Of a DNA stretch of 64,000 nt, positions 11,406 through 24,100 are shown in pieces. The DNA is from Hemerocallis citrina. Lineage: Eukaryota; Streptophyta; Magnoliopsida; Asparagales; Asphodelaceae. Within the stretch, counting starts at the first letter, position 1. Every line of letters begins with the position of its first letter. Under the pieces are notes generated by a model, which saw only the letters and a list, made by a program, of their open reading frames with translations, ran no database searches and was not told the origin of the DNA. Both the position numbers and the translations under genes were made by a program. The stretch covers positions 186,479,947 through 186,543,946 of the forward strand of contig CM030366.1 in the NCBI GenBank assembly GCA_017893485.1, read 5' to 3'.

Positions 11406-12325
11406 TATGGGTGGGCATCGGTCGGTATCCAATTTAATATGGACCAACCACCACCAATCCAAAGAAGATCGGTTTTTTAATTTTCTCATCCACAAACAAT
11501 CCGAGCCTTAATTGGATCGGTTTTCATCCAAACCGATTAAGCTCGGTTTGGATTGAATTGGATAGTCGGTTTGGCGTACTACTTTTCACCTCCAACATCA
11601 ATCACAATTTTGTTAAATTTAAAAGACCAACTTCAATCAAACTTAAGAAACAACATGCTATTTGTTGTTCAGAAATGAATTTAAAATGAATATTCATAAA
11701 ACCACAAGTTGCCAAGGAATTTTACGCTAATTGATAGAGATGATGGCGTTTAAATGGGTGAGATACACTGCTTTTTCACATGCATATTTCTGTAAATCTT
11801 AGTTTATTCTCATAAAAGGAACATCAATAACCATAGCTAATTGAATTTCAGGTACAATAAAAATAATTTAGAAAATAATTTCTGTTTGACTTGATTAAAG
11901 TAACTATTAAATGTTACATCAACTTTATGATTCTATTAAGTTGGGTCACATAGTAAATCAAGTATTTCTCAACAACATAACACACAAGAATATGAAGAAT
12001 CAAAACATAGGTAGAACAACTGTTCAGTTTGTACTACAGAAATTAAAGGAGATTGTTTGTATCTCCAAGAAAATTAGAATGACTGTTTGTATATTCAAGA
12101 AATTAAAGGAGAACTATATTTTTTATGGACTAATGCATAGAAGTACGGTCGGTTCGATTTCATCGGTATTTGAAAGCCCCATCCAACATCCGAACCGGTC
12201 CAATTGGTTATTGAAGATCAAGAACCGGGCCAACCCAAATTTCTAATTGGTTCGGTTACAAACCAGTTAGTTCGGGTTGGATTGTTTCGGATTGGTCGGT
12301 TTGGATAATAATTGTCCACCCCCTA
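11406..12325. mobile_element. Non-autonomous hAT element, family A, copy 1
   Basis: The left end TATGGGTGGGCATCGG and right end (complement TAGGGGGTGGACAATTAT) are flanked by an identical 8-bp duplication, CACAACTG (11398-11405 and 12326-12333). It is 920 bp and AT-rich inside, with subterminal GGTTCGGATTGG-type repeats. The same family occurs in opposite orientation at 37014-37944. An open frame of 111 codons (11911-12246) is partly preserved between the copies but matches nothing I recognise. Confidence 0.88.
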
Positions 12326-12389
12326 CACAACTGTACTAAAAAATATTTTTTCTTGCATACAAACTAAAACTTTTTATTGTCTTTTTTTT

Positions 12390-13085
12390 GATTTTTTTAA
12401 ATTTATGTCATTTTTCAAAACTATTTGAGAAAAAAAAAAACAATTGCTGAAGTATTTGTGCTCGGGACTCGACAATTAAACTCGCCGTTCCCAATGACGA
12501 GCTTAGTTATTTCGTGCTCGCCGTTGGGAACGGCGAGTCTAGTTCGATTTTTTTTTTTGAAAAACTCGTTGTTCCCAACGACAAGTTTAGTTCAAAATTT
12601 TTAAACAGGACTCGTCGTTTTCAACGACGTGGTTCATTATACTAGACTCGCTGTTGGGAACAGCGAGGTTATATAAAATTTCATAGAGGGTGCAACAGAG
12701 TTATTTAAAAACTTCACCAAGTCCAACAGAGAGTTTCACTCTCTGTGAAATTTCATATAACCTCGCTATTCCCAACAGTAAGTCTAGTATAAAGAATACT
12801 GCGGTTGGGAACGTCGAGTCTTGTTTGATAATTCTGAGCCAAACTCACCGTTGGGAATGACGAATCAGAGGCTATAGATGAATCGATCAGTGGTAACTAA
12901 GAGAGAAGTGGCTCATAAACTTTCCAACTCCACTCCTTTTCAAGAATATGCATTTATACGTTGAATGAAATAGTACGTAATTTCTCAACATAAAAAAAAT
13001 AAAAAATAAAACTAGGCCCGCCGTTTCCAACGGCGAGCACGAAATAACTAATTTCACAGTTGGGAATGTCGACTTTAGTTGATAA
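12390..13085. mobile_element. Palindrome-array MULE-like element, GTTCCCAAC core, truncated
   Basis: The left end (ATGTCATTTTTCAAAACTAT) matches both ends of the complete element at 51141-51996; the matching right terminus is missing. Inside are about eight serial imperfect palindromes such as CTCGCCGTTGGGAACGGCGAG and ACTCGCTGTTGGGAACAGCGAG, about 50-80 bp apart. No coding region. Confidence 0.65.
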
Positions 13086-13113
13086 CAATTGACTAAATGA
13101 ATGGTTAATATAA

Positions 13114-13939
13114 GAGCATCTGTAGTCGCTCCGACTCAAATTTTGGGTATTTGGCATATAAGAATAGGAAAAGTGGGTTTGAGTTGTAGTCGTTTAAACC
13201 CAAAATTTGGATTTTAATTTAAAAAAATGAAAGGACGAGGAATAATTTCCCGTCCGTTAATTTTTATTTTATTTTTAAAAATAAAAAACAACGAACGGGG
13301 AATCATTTCCCGTCTGTTGTATTTTTTTAAAAAGAATTAAAAAAATTGAAATCCTAATTAATTCCTAAATTGTTGTTAAATTAATCATAATTAATTATCA
13401 TTAAAGCTTAAATTAATCTTAATTTTTAATTAATTTCAATTAAAACCTAATTTTTATCCATAGAATTAATTATAGGGTGCATTTTATATAAAAAAATTTC
13501 AAACAAAAAGAAAAAAATGGCTGGGCCAGGGCTTCATCTCCTGTCCCTGCTCATTTCACCAATTTTTTAATAAAAAAAGTGAACTGACAGGAAATCATTT
13601 TTCGTTCGTCCAGATATTTTTTATTTTTTATTTTATGAATTGCCACGATTATTTTTTTAAAAAAAATGATCAGACGGGAAATCATTTTCTGTTCGACAGA
13701 TAAAAAAATAATATTTAGAAGAGACAAAAGATCATCTTTCGTCCGAGAACTTTTTTTTTCAACAGACGAAAGATGATCATTCGTTAGCTATATTTTGGCA
13801 ATTGTCATTTCTTCTTCCAAATATAGCCGACCACTGTAGTTCTCAAACCCAAATTTTGGGTATTTGGCCAACAACTGCAGTAATTTTTTTGTTTCAAATT
13901 TTGTAAATTTGGGTAAAAAACCAACGACTGCAGATGCTC
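13114..13939. mobile_element. Tourist-like MITE with internal palindromic boxes
   Basis: The termini GAGCATCTGTAGTCG and (complement) GAGCATCTGCAGTCG form a near-perfect inverted repeat, flanked by TAA on both sides. The 826-bp interior contains six to seven boxes of the type GACGGGAAAT-N-ATTTCCCGTC. There is no reading frame of note. Confidence 0.8.
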
Positions 13940-14181
13940 TAACTTCCACTTAAGAATAAGTGGTTGAAATTAGATGGTTGATTGCCTACAAGTGACACAA
14001 TCTCAAATCGTCCATTATAATATTAGATATTAGAGATATCAGATAAGGCTTTGGTTTGGGAAAAAATAAAAAATTAACATTAGAAACAGGTACTGTATGA
14101 TATAACCTCGAAAACAACCGTTACGAAACATATAAATATAATCCAGATATACACCTAACCGCCAACAAATGTTCCCCTAAC

Positions 14182-14319
14182 TAGCATTGGTATAAATACC
14201 CGAAACCCAGATCCGACCTGGCCTATTCGGGGTCCGGGTCCTAAAATGGGACCCGTTGTACTTTCGGGTCCGGGTCCGCTCAAAAGGGACTTGACCCGGA
14301 CCCAGACCTGTTGCCCCCC

Positions 14320-14350
<31 letters not shown>

Positions 14351-14627
14351 AAAAAAAAAGAAAAAAATCAACATAAAAATAAATATTCTATCCTCATCCC
14401 TTCCCCATTCATCCTCAATTCTAAATCTTTCTCTTCAAAACTCAAAACTCATAACCCTAACCCTAACCCGCATCCGCTCACTGCTCGCACTCCCGTTCCT
14501 ACCCGAACAGGTAGAAATATTTTAATAGGACCCGGCGCCGAAATCGGACCCGGTCCTCACGGATCCAGGTCTGGATCCGGGTGGTGAAGGACCCGATCCA
14601 ACCCAACCCAACCCGATACCAATGCTA
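14182..14627. mobile_element. Non-autonomous hAT element, family B, upstream of the receptor gene
   Basis: Inverted termini TAGCATTGGTAT and (complement) TAGCATTGGTATC are flanked by a nearly perfect 8-bp duplication, CCCCTAAC and CACCTAAC. It is 446 bp with subterminal GGGTCCGGGT repeats. The centre carries 27 C followed directly by 19 A (14314-14359). It sits 220 bp before the start codon at 14848, so it lies in or beside the promoter or 5' UTR. Confidence 0.82.
14314..14359. repeat. Poly(C)27-poly(A)19 junction
   Basis: Two abutting homopolymers inside the family B hAT element. The length may vary or be misassembled. Confidence 0.9.
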
Positions 14628-14773
14628 CACCTAACCCACATTATTCCGAATTTCCGACTTACAGGTCAAAATGCAGGCACACCGACTCAGCCGAACACAA
14701 CCCCACCACTTAACAGACTTTACAACTCAACCAAACCCGTTCATTCAATTCAACCAAGCCCTAGACTAGAGAG

Positions 14774-14812
<39 letters not shown>

Positions 14813-14847
14813 GAAAAAAGTAGTAACCAAGGGAAAAAGCGGAGAAA
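14628..14847 (+). promoter_or_regulatory. Proximal promoter/5' UTR of the receptor gene
   Basis: This is the short gap between the hAT insertion and the start codon. It has a GAAA/GA microsatellite (about 14770-14815), a common feature of plant 5' UTRs. No clear TATA box was found, and the transcription start cannot be fixed from sequence alone. Confidence 0.45.
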
Positions 14848-15118
14848 ATGAGGGCATCATCTTCATCTTCCTTTTCTTCTTTATCCTCCTCCTCATCGTC
14901 CTCGGCTCGGCGGCAGGTGAAGGCGGTGGCGGGATGGGTGAAGCGCCAGCCTCCCAAGGTCAAGACCTTCCTTTGCGTCGTCGCCGGCATCGCCGCTCTC
15001 GTCTTCCTCCGCTTCATCGTTCACGACCACGACAACCTATTCGTCTCCGCCGAAGCCTGCCACGCCATCGGAATCTCCGTCCTCGTCTACAAGCTCACCA
15101 AAGAAAAGACCTGCGCCG
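14848..15118 (+). CDS. Receptor exon 1
   Basis: Starts with ATG, followed by a Ser-rich tail, the conserved basic [10 protein letters not shown], a first hydrophobic helix ([13 protein letters not shown]) and VHDHDNLF. It ends ...KTCA plus one base, before GTCCGT (phase 1). Confidence 0.93.
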
Positions 15119-18100
15119 GTCCGTACCCTACCCATTCCTGTTTCTTGGTTTTCTCTTTCTCTACTTCTTTAATTTGATTGAGCATGTATGTATGGGGATG
15201 TTCAATGTTCCTAGTTTTCAGTCAAGGTTGACTTTTAGACTACCTGTTTGGTTTGGGTTATAAGGGGAACGATATAGTTGAATTTCTAAGCTTTGGGGAA
15301 AAGGGGAAAAAAAGAAGATATTTTATGAATCAAGATCGAATTGTCGATGCTTTACTAAGATTTGTAGCGTGATTCTTTAGCAGTGAAAAATGGATTTGAA
15401 TGACTAGATTTGCGGGTAGAATTACATGACTTGTCAATTTCAGGGGGAAAAAAAGACAACAAAAAAATGTTGTTAAGAAAGTTTATTTTATCATTTTAGT
15501 TAAGAGTTAAAAAGTAGGTCTATGTGTATTAGTAGTAGAAAGATCATTAAACACCACTGTCATGTCATGTGGTTTAGATTAATCTCCCTAAAATTGGTAT
15601 GATTTTTAAGACCATTGGGAAGAGAACGAAACTACAAAATAACAGAAAAGCCATACCACTTAGAGCTTTGTAAACACAATTTCTTACATGGTTTCTGAGC
15701 AACATTACTGATGCGGTTTATTTCTGGGAGACGTGTGGATGCACCAGGTGTGAGTTCGGACTCGATTTGTATTGAAAGAGAAAGCTGCTTGTCAGACGAC
15801 CCTCGGAGTGACCTGGCGGCTCCTGCGACGGGCTCGGAGTGGGGTGGATGCCTCGGCTCGGATCAGAGGGTTCGGATCCGAGGTCTTGTGTACCTGCAGA
15901 CGGTCCTGAAACACCGGGGTTTATTCCGGTGGCGGACCCTCCGACGATCTAGTCAGTCTCTATGAGAGAGTAGCAATAACTAGGTGAATTTAAGTGGCAA
16001 AAGATTGGTTACCTCAAAAGGTGGGTGAGGGTCTAGTATTTATAGAGAGTTCCAACCGGGTTTGGATCCGCTTGGGGGCCGGGTCTGAACCCGAAAGCCC
16101 ATGGGCCTGACGTGGCAGAAGGCCCAGGGGGTTTATGGCTGACGTGGCATTACCAGGAGTGGTATAGGGCTGACGCGGCAAAGCCCTTGGTGGTATTTGG
16201 AGCTGACATGGCAGATCATGGGGCTTCTGTGCTTCTGGGAGAATCTGGTGGCGTAGGGTGCGCCAAGTCATCTTCATTCTATACCAGGATGGGCGGACGG
16301 CCCGGAGGGCTGTCGTGGATCGGAGGCCGAGGGCCATCGCCGCTCATCGGATACGAGGAGACCAGATCTGTGGGGGTGAACTTGAGGTTCGGCGCCGACC
16401 CTGCAGTGGCTCGAAGCCGAACTAGACTGCTGTTTCTACCATTTTTGAGTGAGAGTTGTATTGGGCCCTGGTTGGGCCCCAAGCCATTTTTACCCTACCA
16501 CAATTACAATGCTTAGTGCACCTTGAGATTTATTACTTTCCTCACAGTCATATGTGCAAATTTTTTAATCTCTTCTTTCGGTCGGTCAAGAAATCGGATA
16601 GTTGCCACTTTCATTAGATAACAAACCCAGTTCGAGTAACATAATGACCTAGAAACCCTTTGCCTATCTGCCCTTTCAGAAATTAAGAAGAAGTCATGTC
16701 AACTTGACAACTTCTACTTTAAAACTGGTTGTCAATCGGCTACTAACCATTGGAGTAACTGGAATATAGAAGCCATTCAACCTCTCTGTTAATCTAGGGA
16801 CTAATTTCTGCCCAAACAAGTCGACTGATAAGTTTATATTTGAGATCTTAGTTTCCTTACAACTCAAATTAACAACTTGACCTCCTGATCTGTTATATTT
16901 TTCAAGTGATCCTACTTGTCTCCATTTGATAGAGTTCGCATTGGAATTAAATGGATTTCCCAGAAATCCTGGCAATTTATCCCATGCAAACTACATTAAT
17001 ACAATCTGAATTGTTCTCATGAATTAGTGACATGAGGCTAACATTTAATCCTCATGATGGATTTGTAGGCTTTTAATACTCTTTCAAACATGGCAGTCAT
17101 TGAATCCTTTCAATTATGTGTTGTCTAGCTATTACCATATTTCTTGTTGTATCTTTTGCTGTTGATATAATTTTTGATTCCTCTTTCTGTTTGAAGCAAG
17201 ACACTCTTTAACAATCTTTACCTTTGATTGTATCAAGCCAAACTCCACCTATGATTCAATTCTATATCTCATGCTCCTCATTTCCCTTCATGCTCCTCAT
17301 TTCCCTTCGCCTTCATTTTTTTTCCAACACAAATGACCTTCACCTTGAGGCTGCTTTTCCCAGCTTGGGGACTTTTATGAAGGTTAGCGATTCTTTAAAC
17401 TTGTTCCTTTTGAATCAGCTTAATCTAGTTGTCTACATGATTTTTGTTTGCACCAATCTTCACCGATTTAGTCGTCTTACCAATTCACTCTTTGAATCTT
17501 GTGGGACTGAACCTCAATTTATTGTCGGTGAAACATATTGTCCTTTGCCTAGTGGATAAAGCAAAAGCACAAACTCTTTTTCAAACTATCCAATCTGTTG
17601 ATCTCACAAATCTATCATAAAAAGCCCAAAGATCATCTGGACAACTTCAAATCGCTAAATATTCTCAGAAACTAAATTGTTGTTCAGTTTTTTATTGTTT
17701 GAACCTCTACTATGCAGTATATCGGCAGTGACATCCGTTATATTGGCCTTTATAACGGATTCATTGGGTTCGTTACTAATTGAACACTTTCATAATGGAT
17801 GTCATTATTGATATATTTTGGGCATTATATCGGTCGATGTCTGTTATATCGGCCAATCCGATATTGCCCGATATTGGGGAAATAAAAATATTGGGATTAA
17901 GAAGCAAACTAGATTGGATTCAAATCTGATTTGAACCTGAGCTTAGTCGTACTCAAATCCAATCTACTTACAATAAAAAGTCTAAATCTCATTCCCAACC
18001 TTTATCTTCTTCCTTCTCGCTCTTTTTTACGACTGCTTTCTCTTTTAACTGATAAAATATATATTATATAGATATATGCATTGATTGGTATACGAGAGAG

Positions 18101-21100
18101 CTCATGCATGCACCGGTCTTGAAATTTATTTCCCCATGTAATTCGTGGAATGAAAATTAGTGATCTCTATGGTTAAAAAATTTCAATATTTAAATTTTAT
18201 ATCCATGTGGATCCTCTTATCCAAGTAATTCGTGTAATGAAAATCATTTCATGTTTAGCTTATTTAAGTTTTTTTTTGTATGTAAATAAAATTTGTGTTA
18301 TTTGGTTTGCCTATGTCTATTTTTCTAGTTTCATTCTACATTAATAATTCACTGAAATTAATTAAAATGTTCCATGTCTGTAATTGAAAATATTTAATTT
18401 GTAAATAGAATTATTTAAATTCATCAATTCATTTTTTAAATTATTTATTATTTTTTAAAAAATAATTGATTATGGAAACATATAAGATATATTTTTAAAA
18501 TTTTTAAAAAAATGCCCAATCCAAAAAACCCGATAGACCGATTCGATACTACTGGTCTGGGTGATACATATCACTATCTAAATATTTGGAAAACACGATC
18601 CCAATCCCAATCCTGAGTTCTAAAACCTTGCTTTGAACAAACCTCACCATCGCACACCAATGTTGTGGAAAGGAAAAATAGGAGTATAGCACGAAGCAAA
18701 AACATAGGGTCCGAGGTGATATCTAAATTAGGTCTTCAAATGCATGGTAGTATGCCTGTAGATACATGCATGTTTTGCCATGTCTAGGCATATTTCCCGA
18801 AAAGTTGCATTACAGAACCCCTTTTGTGATATCTTTCTTTATCCCTTACCACCTCTAACTAATTAATAAATAAAAATTGACACTAATCATCTAATTTTAG
18901 GTCTAGGAAGGGGTAGGCTAGGGTGAAAATTATTTAAAGATCCATTTTTTTTGTTTTTTGCTCAAGCTGAATTCTACTTTTTATTGAGGTTGATTTTCTA
19001 GGTCGGTGACTCAGGGTCCTATTATGAGAAAAAATTGATATAAAAAATGAACTAATAAATTTAATTGTTATTTTTTAATATGGATTATCAAGTTAAATCT
19101 GTAAAATCAAATATGACAAAAGAGTCATACGTCCACGTCACATCCAAAAGGTAATTATTCGAATATTTTACATTCATTTTAAACTTATTTATTAGTTGAC
19201 GAAAGTTTTTAAATTAGTTTGTTTTAAAACACTGATTTTTTAGGATCTCCACTTGCAATATTCAAGATATACTTGATTTTCATACTTTATCGTATTGACA
19301 TAAATTTATATGTGTTAGTTGGATTAGTTAAACTACTAACCCTAAGCCAAAACTCGACTCAACTAGCTGGGCTTGAAAGTTTAACATGGTTGCAGCTCTT
19401 TTCACAAGCAAAAAACTAGGCTCAAAAGTCGAACCAAGGTTCGACAAAATTTTAAGACTTGCATATAACTTTTGAACTGAGAGAAAAATCTGGACATTGA
19501 TGTAAAATAAAGAATCTATTTTGTCCAACTGACCTCTAAACGCAAGTGCCACTAGGGTCTAGTGGTGAGCCTCTTTTGCTAATGAGCGAGATGTCGGGAG
19601 TTCAAATTCTACATGCATCGCTTTTTTTGATGGGGGATGTGTGATTGTGATTACGGCCTTGTTAAAAAAGAATGAAAAATCTCACCTCTAAACGACCCGG
19701 ACTATGACCCAACGTGTGTGGGCCAACATAGTTCCAAGCTTTTAAGTTCCATCAAGCATTTATCAAGCATTTTTAATAGGAATTGAACATTGACATTTAA
19801 ATTTTTAATAAGAATTGAACATTACCATTTAAAAATACTTCTAATGCGACCTCTAAAATCCTTACTCCATATACCTAATGACTAAAAGATAGTCCCGTAA
19901 CTCACGTAGGTCAAGTCAAGCAGGCAAACACCACACTTTAGCATGCTACTTGAACTGGACCCCACTTTCAAACATCAAGCCGATCTAGCACTAGCTGGAA
20001 GGTTGCATTGGGATCTGTAGGGGGGGGGATGTTGGGTAGAAGAGGGGTAGGTAGGAGAAAAGGAGAGAGAAACGCGGGGATCTTCATCTTCATATTCAGC
20101 AAGGTGACAGGTGAAGGCGGTGCCCCATGGGTCAACCACCAGATTCGAAAAGGTAAAAGGCAAAATATTTTATCTGCCTCGTCACCTTTATATTGTGATT
20201 ATCTTCCTCTGCTTCATTGTTCACGAGCTGCCTCATTGTTCACGAGTAGTTCTGCCTCGTTGTAGCCACCGAGGCCTGGAACACCATTGACATCTCTAAA
20301 AAGTAAAGTATAGGGGAGAATCTCATTCTCAGAGAGAAAATTGACTGTCGTAGTCTGTAAGTTGTTGTCGGTATTGTTACTAGGCTGAGTAGAGAATTAG
20401 GGAGGAAAAAGGATTTACTAAGGTTGTGATTAAGAGGGAAAGGGTCACCTACGGAGAGATCAATAGTGCGTGCAGGATGGAGGAATCGGGTATACCCTGT
20501 AAAGTTACTCTTTATTTATTTATAAATATGGCTAAATTACAATAATATAACATGAATATTTTATAATTTTACTTGGCCACGACAACTTGCTTTAATATGC
20601 GTGGCTACCATGTATTATATTAATTATCAATAACTCTCATACAACTTTAAGACCACATTCGACATGACTACAATGCTCTTTTGCTTTAGTGAGCGCATGG
20701 AACTGCTCCTTCTCTTACGAATTGAGGGTTTTTAGGGTCAAGGGTCATTTTAGTATGAGGGACACAGAGTAGAGCCGCATGACTGCATGGTGGCGAGAGT
20801 AAACCGTATTGTCTTAAGTCTATTGTAGGCACCCATTTTAGAGTAAGTTCCTGATAATCAATAAAGCATAAAAAAGTTCATGTAATTTACTATAATTTAC
20901 TCTTTAAATATAGTTTTAACTTATTAACTTATCGAATCGAGGCAATTTGGGTTCAAAAAATGCAAGATATCCCTTAAAACAGTTCTATCTGCTTTTTACC
21001 GCCTTGTCTCTTTTCTGGCTGCTTTATGGCACTTTTTCCCACTTTTGCTAAGGCTTCTTAATTCTGTTGCTTTGGTCCAAAGCAGGATCAGGGCCGGTTA

Positions 21101-24100
21101 TCTCTTTAGCAGCTCTTCACCCTTCGTTTTCCCAGTTAATACAATAAAGATTGTCTATCAATCAGATCATTCAGAGCCTCTATATTTGCTAGTTGTACAA
21201 ACATTTAAGATGTTATAGTTAGTTAACACTACTTATTGATGGATACAGGAATATGAAGGATAATTTTCTCTACTTACGGTTAGAAAAAAAGACTGATAGT
21301 ATTCGCATTTTGAGGTTGTGCGTTATATTAGTCTCTGTGTGAACTAATATTTACATCTGATTTTAGGTAATAGATAGACTAAGTGATATGAATATAGGAG
21401 ACCAAAGAGTTTCTAGATGCAGTCTCCTTGAGAAGATATAGAATAGATTTTGGTAGAAATATTTAAGGCTCAACCTGCACAACAATCAAAGACTCATCGT
21501 ACTTCAACTATTACTCAAATTTTCATTTGTAATTCGACTTAAATGAATAAGTTGGATATTGCTAAAAGATCCTAAACTTTTGTTTGAAGATGTTCGGTTA
21601 AGCTTGAGCCACCTTAAATGTTCCAGGTATATGGCATCCTATCTTCTCTTTTGTGTCTGTAGAATGAGTCACTTCCTACTTCATCAATTTTTTGTTTTTG
21701 ATTTCTTTATCCTTATTACACTGTTACTTCCCTTACTTTGATTCCTTCCTATTTATTAGTTTTTTGTCTTTTCTATTTGCTGCAGGACTCTCTCTCAAGT
21801 CTCAGGACCTAACAGCTTTATTTTTAGCTGTTAGACTGTACTGCAGTTTCGTTATGGAATATGACATACACACACTGTTGGATTCTGCCACACTTGCATC
21901 TACGCTTTGGGTTATTTATATGATGCGGTTTAAACTAAAATCTAGTTACATGGAGGACAAGGACAACTTTGCAATATATTATGTGGTGAGTATTCAACCG
22001 TGTGCAATATTAGAGAGTGATCAGTTTTTTGTTGACACTGGCTTCATATAAAAGTATTTTGAAGTTGTCCATCGAAAATATCATCCTTCCAGATTTCAAG
22101 TCCATTTGATTCAGAGTTTTATGGGCAATATTAGTTGATCTATCTCCTTTTCTATGTCTATCTTGCCAGGCTGGTTCAGATATTATTCTGTATCGTATTG
22201 AGTTTTTATGTTTAAAACTTATCTGATGTATCACATTAATCTGTATCTGTTATTCTTTCTTCTTTTGAGTGGTTCATAGAGTTTACTGCATCCTCAGTTC
22301 TGTTTGTTGGGTAAAATTTCAAATATTCTTTTCTAGTGGATAGGCAATTATGTTGACCTTTACTCTTTTTCACACTGGAAGTTGCTTTTCCAAGTTTTTA
22401 GGATTAACAACTTAAGTTAATGTTATTAAATCCGCAAATCCTTCTTTTTAGATTTTTTAATTTTCTGCTCCGTCTAGTATATAAGTAATAAGTTTACAAC
22501 TGTATTGACCTTGACTACTTGCTGAGGATGCAGGTTGTGCCTTGTGCTTTGTTAGCCTTTCTAATTCATCCTTCAACATCACATCATATGCTGAACAGAA
22601 TTTGCTGGGCTTTTTGTGTTTATCTGGAAGCTGTCTCAGTTTTACCCCAACTTCGTTTGATGCAGAACACAAAGGTATGTGACACAAACAAAGTTGGGCC
22701 CTTTATTGTGGATAAACCTCTTGCTTAAAAAGTTTCTGTTTCTGGCAGATAGTTGAACCATTTACAGCTCACTACGTATTTGCTCTGGGAATTGCCAGAT
22801 TTTTGAGCTGTGCACATTGGGTTCTACAGGTTCGGATTTTGTGTTTTTTAATGAAACTATTTCTTTCAAAATGCTGGTGTTTATCTTATAGTCAAACGTA
22901 TGAGTTCTTGATTAATCATATGCTGGATAAGTAATTATAATGCAGTTACTTCTAGTGCAATTTACATCTATTTCTTACCTTGAATACAACATTCTTTAAC
23001 TGTGGAAGCAATCTTTAATTTCCTTGTCTAGCGTGGCTCCCATGATTTTTTTGTTCTAAGAAATATGGATAGTAATCATTGTAGACTTGCATTGCATATG
23101 TTCCTCCCAAAAATTTCCATTTACAAAGGATTTCAAACCTCTCCTATGCTCCTGGAGGCTTTCCAATGAAAGGAATGCGGTTGCAAATCTAGTCATCCCC
23201 GGTCTCACCAGGTCTAAACCATTTGTAGCATCCTTCTTCAGTCTCGAGAATGAGAGTGTGGGCATACATAAAAACAGTGATATTCCTCTCCATTGTGATG
23301 GCATTATGGATAGACTCGATCTTTCCTTTCAACATGAGATTCACCGTGTGCACTGTTTAAATTTCCTCCGATACAGCCGAAATTTCGTTTCGACTAGCTT
23401 GCCGATACGAAATCACATATTTTATACTCTACATTGTTTTGGACCGAAATGTGTAGATTTCAGCCGAAATTAACGAAATATCGGCCGAAATATTACCGAA
23501 ATTGGCAAAATATCAGCCGAAATAGACACAAATGTTATTGTGAATTTATTTAAAATTTTTGTTTTACTTTTTGTATATATGTCTTTTAATATAGGACTTT
23601 TAGCTAAATAATGTGAGGATTTCGTATCGCTATTGTTTTTATATATGCAAAGTCAAGTAAGTTTATTAACTAATACAATTTTCTAATCAATGCAAATTTA
23701 ATTTAGTTATATACTTATATTATATTCTCTTCTATATTATTGTTAAATTATGCGAAGATTTACCGTAATTGATTCATGTCATTAGTTACATTATACAATA
23801 TTTTATATGATAAATGACAAGTAAGACATAATATCTTATTTAGTAACAAATAAAATATTTAGAGTATAAAAAATGAACATCCGATATGATCACATTTTTT
23901 CGAGATCTCCTCTGATATCTCCGATCCGAGACGAAACACCCCTTACCGAGACGAGTCCCGAAATCTGAGATTTAAAACCATGACCGTGTGTGTCGAACAC
24001 CATGTCCAAAAGATAGTTGGTCGTGTCACTTTTAGAAGATTTGACGCCGCCACATTATTGGAGGTATTATCGGTCACTACTTGTACCACACTATCTTCTC

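Noticed and set aside
12470..13060. Regularly spaced palindromes resembling a CRISPR array
   Set aside because: Repeats vary in sequence and orientation, spacers are not uniform, there are no cas genes, and the context is a plant transposon.
14453..14470. CCCTAACCCTAACCC resembling telomere repeat
   Set aside because: Only about three units inside a hAT element; too short for an interstitial telomere.
14622..15263. 213-codon open frame overlapping receptor exon 1 in another frame
   Set aside because: Low-complexity Arg/Ser/Leu-rich translation of the alternative frame. The 14848 frame matches the receptor family and has a correct splice donor.
17716..18632. Complete hAT element in intron 1
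   Set aside because: Only subterminal-like CCGATAT repeats and one possible terminus are visible; no matching left end or 8-bp duplication.
23087..23473. 128-codon plus-strand open frame
   Set aside because: Antisense of the hAT transposase and of the nested element; no similarity or splice support.
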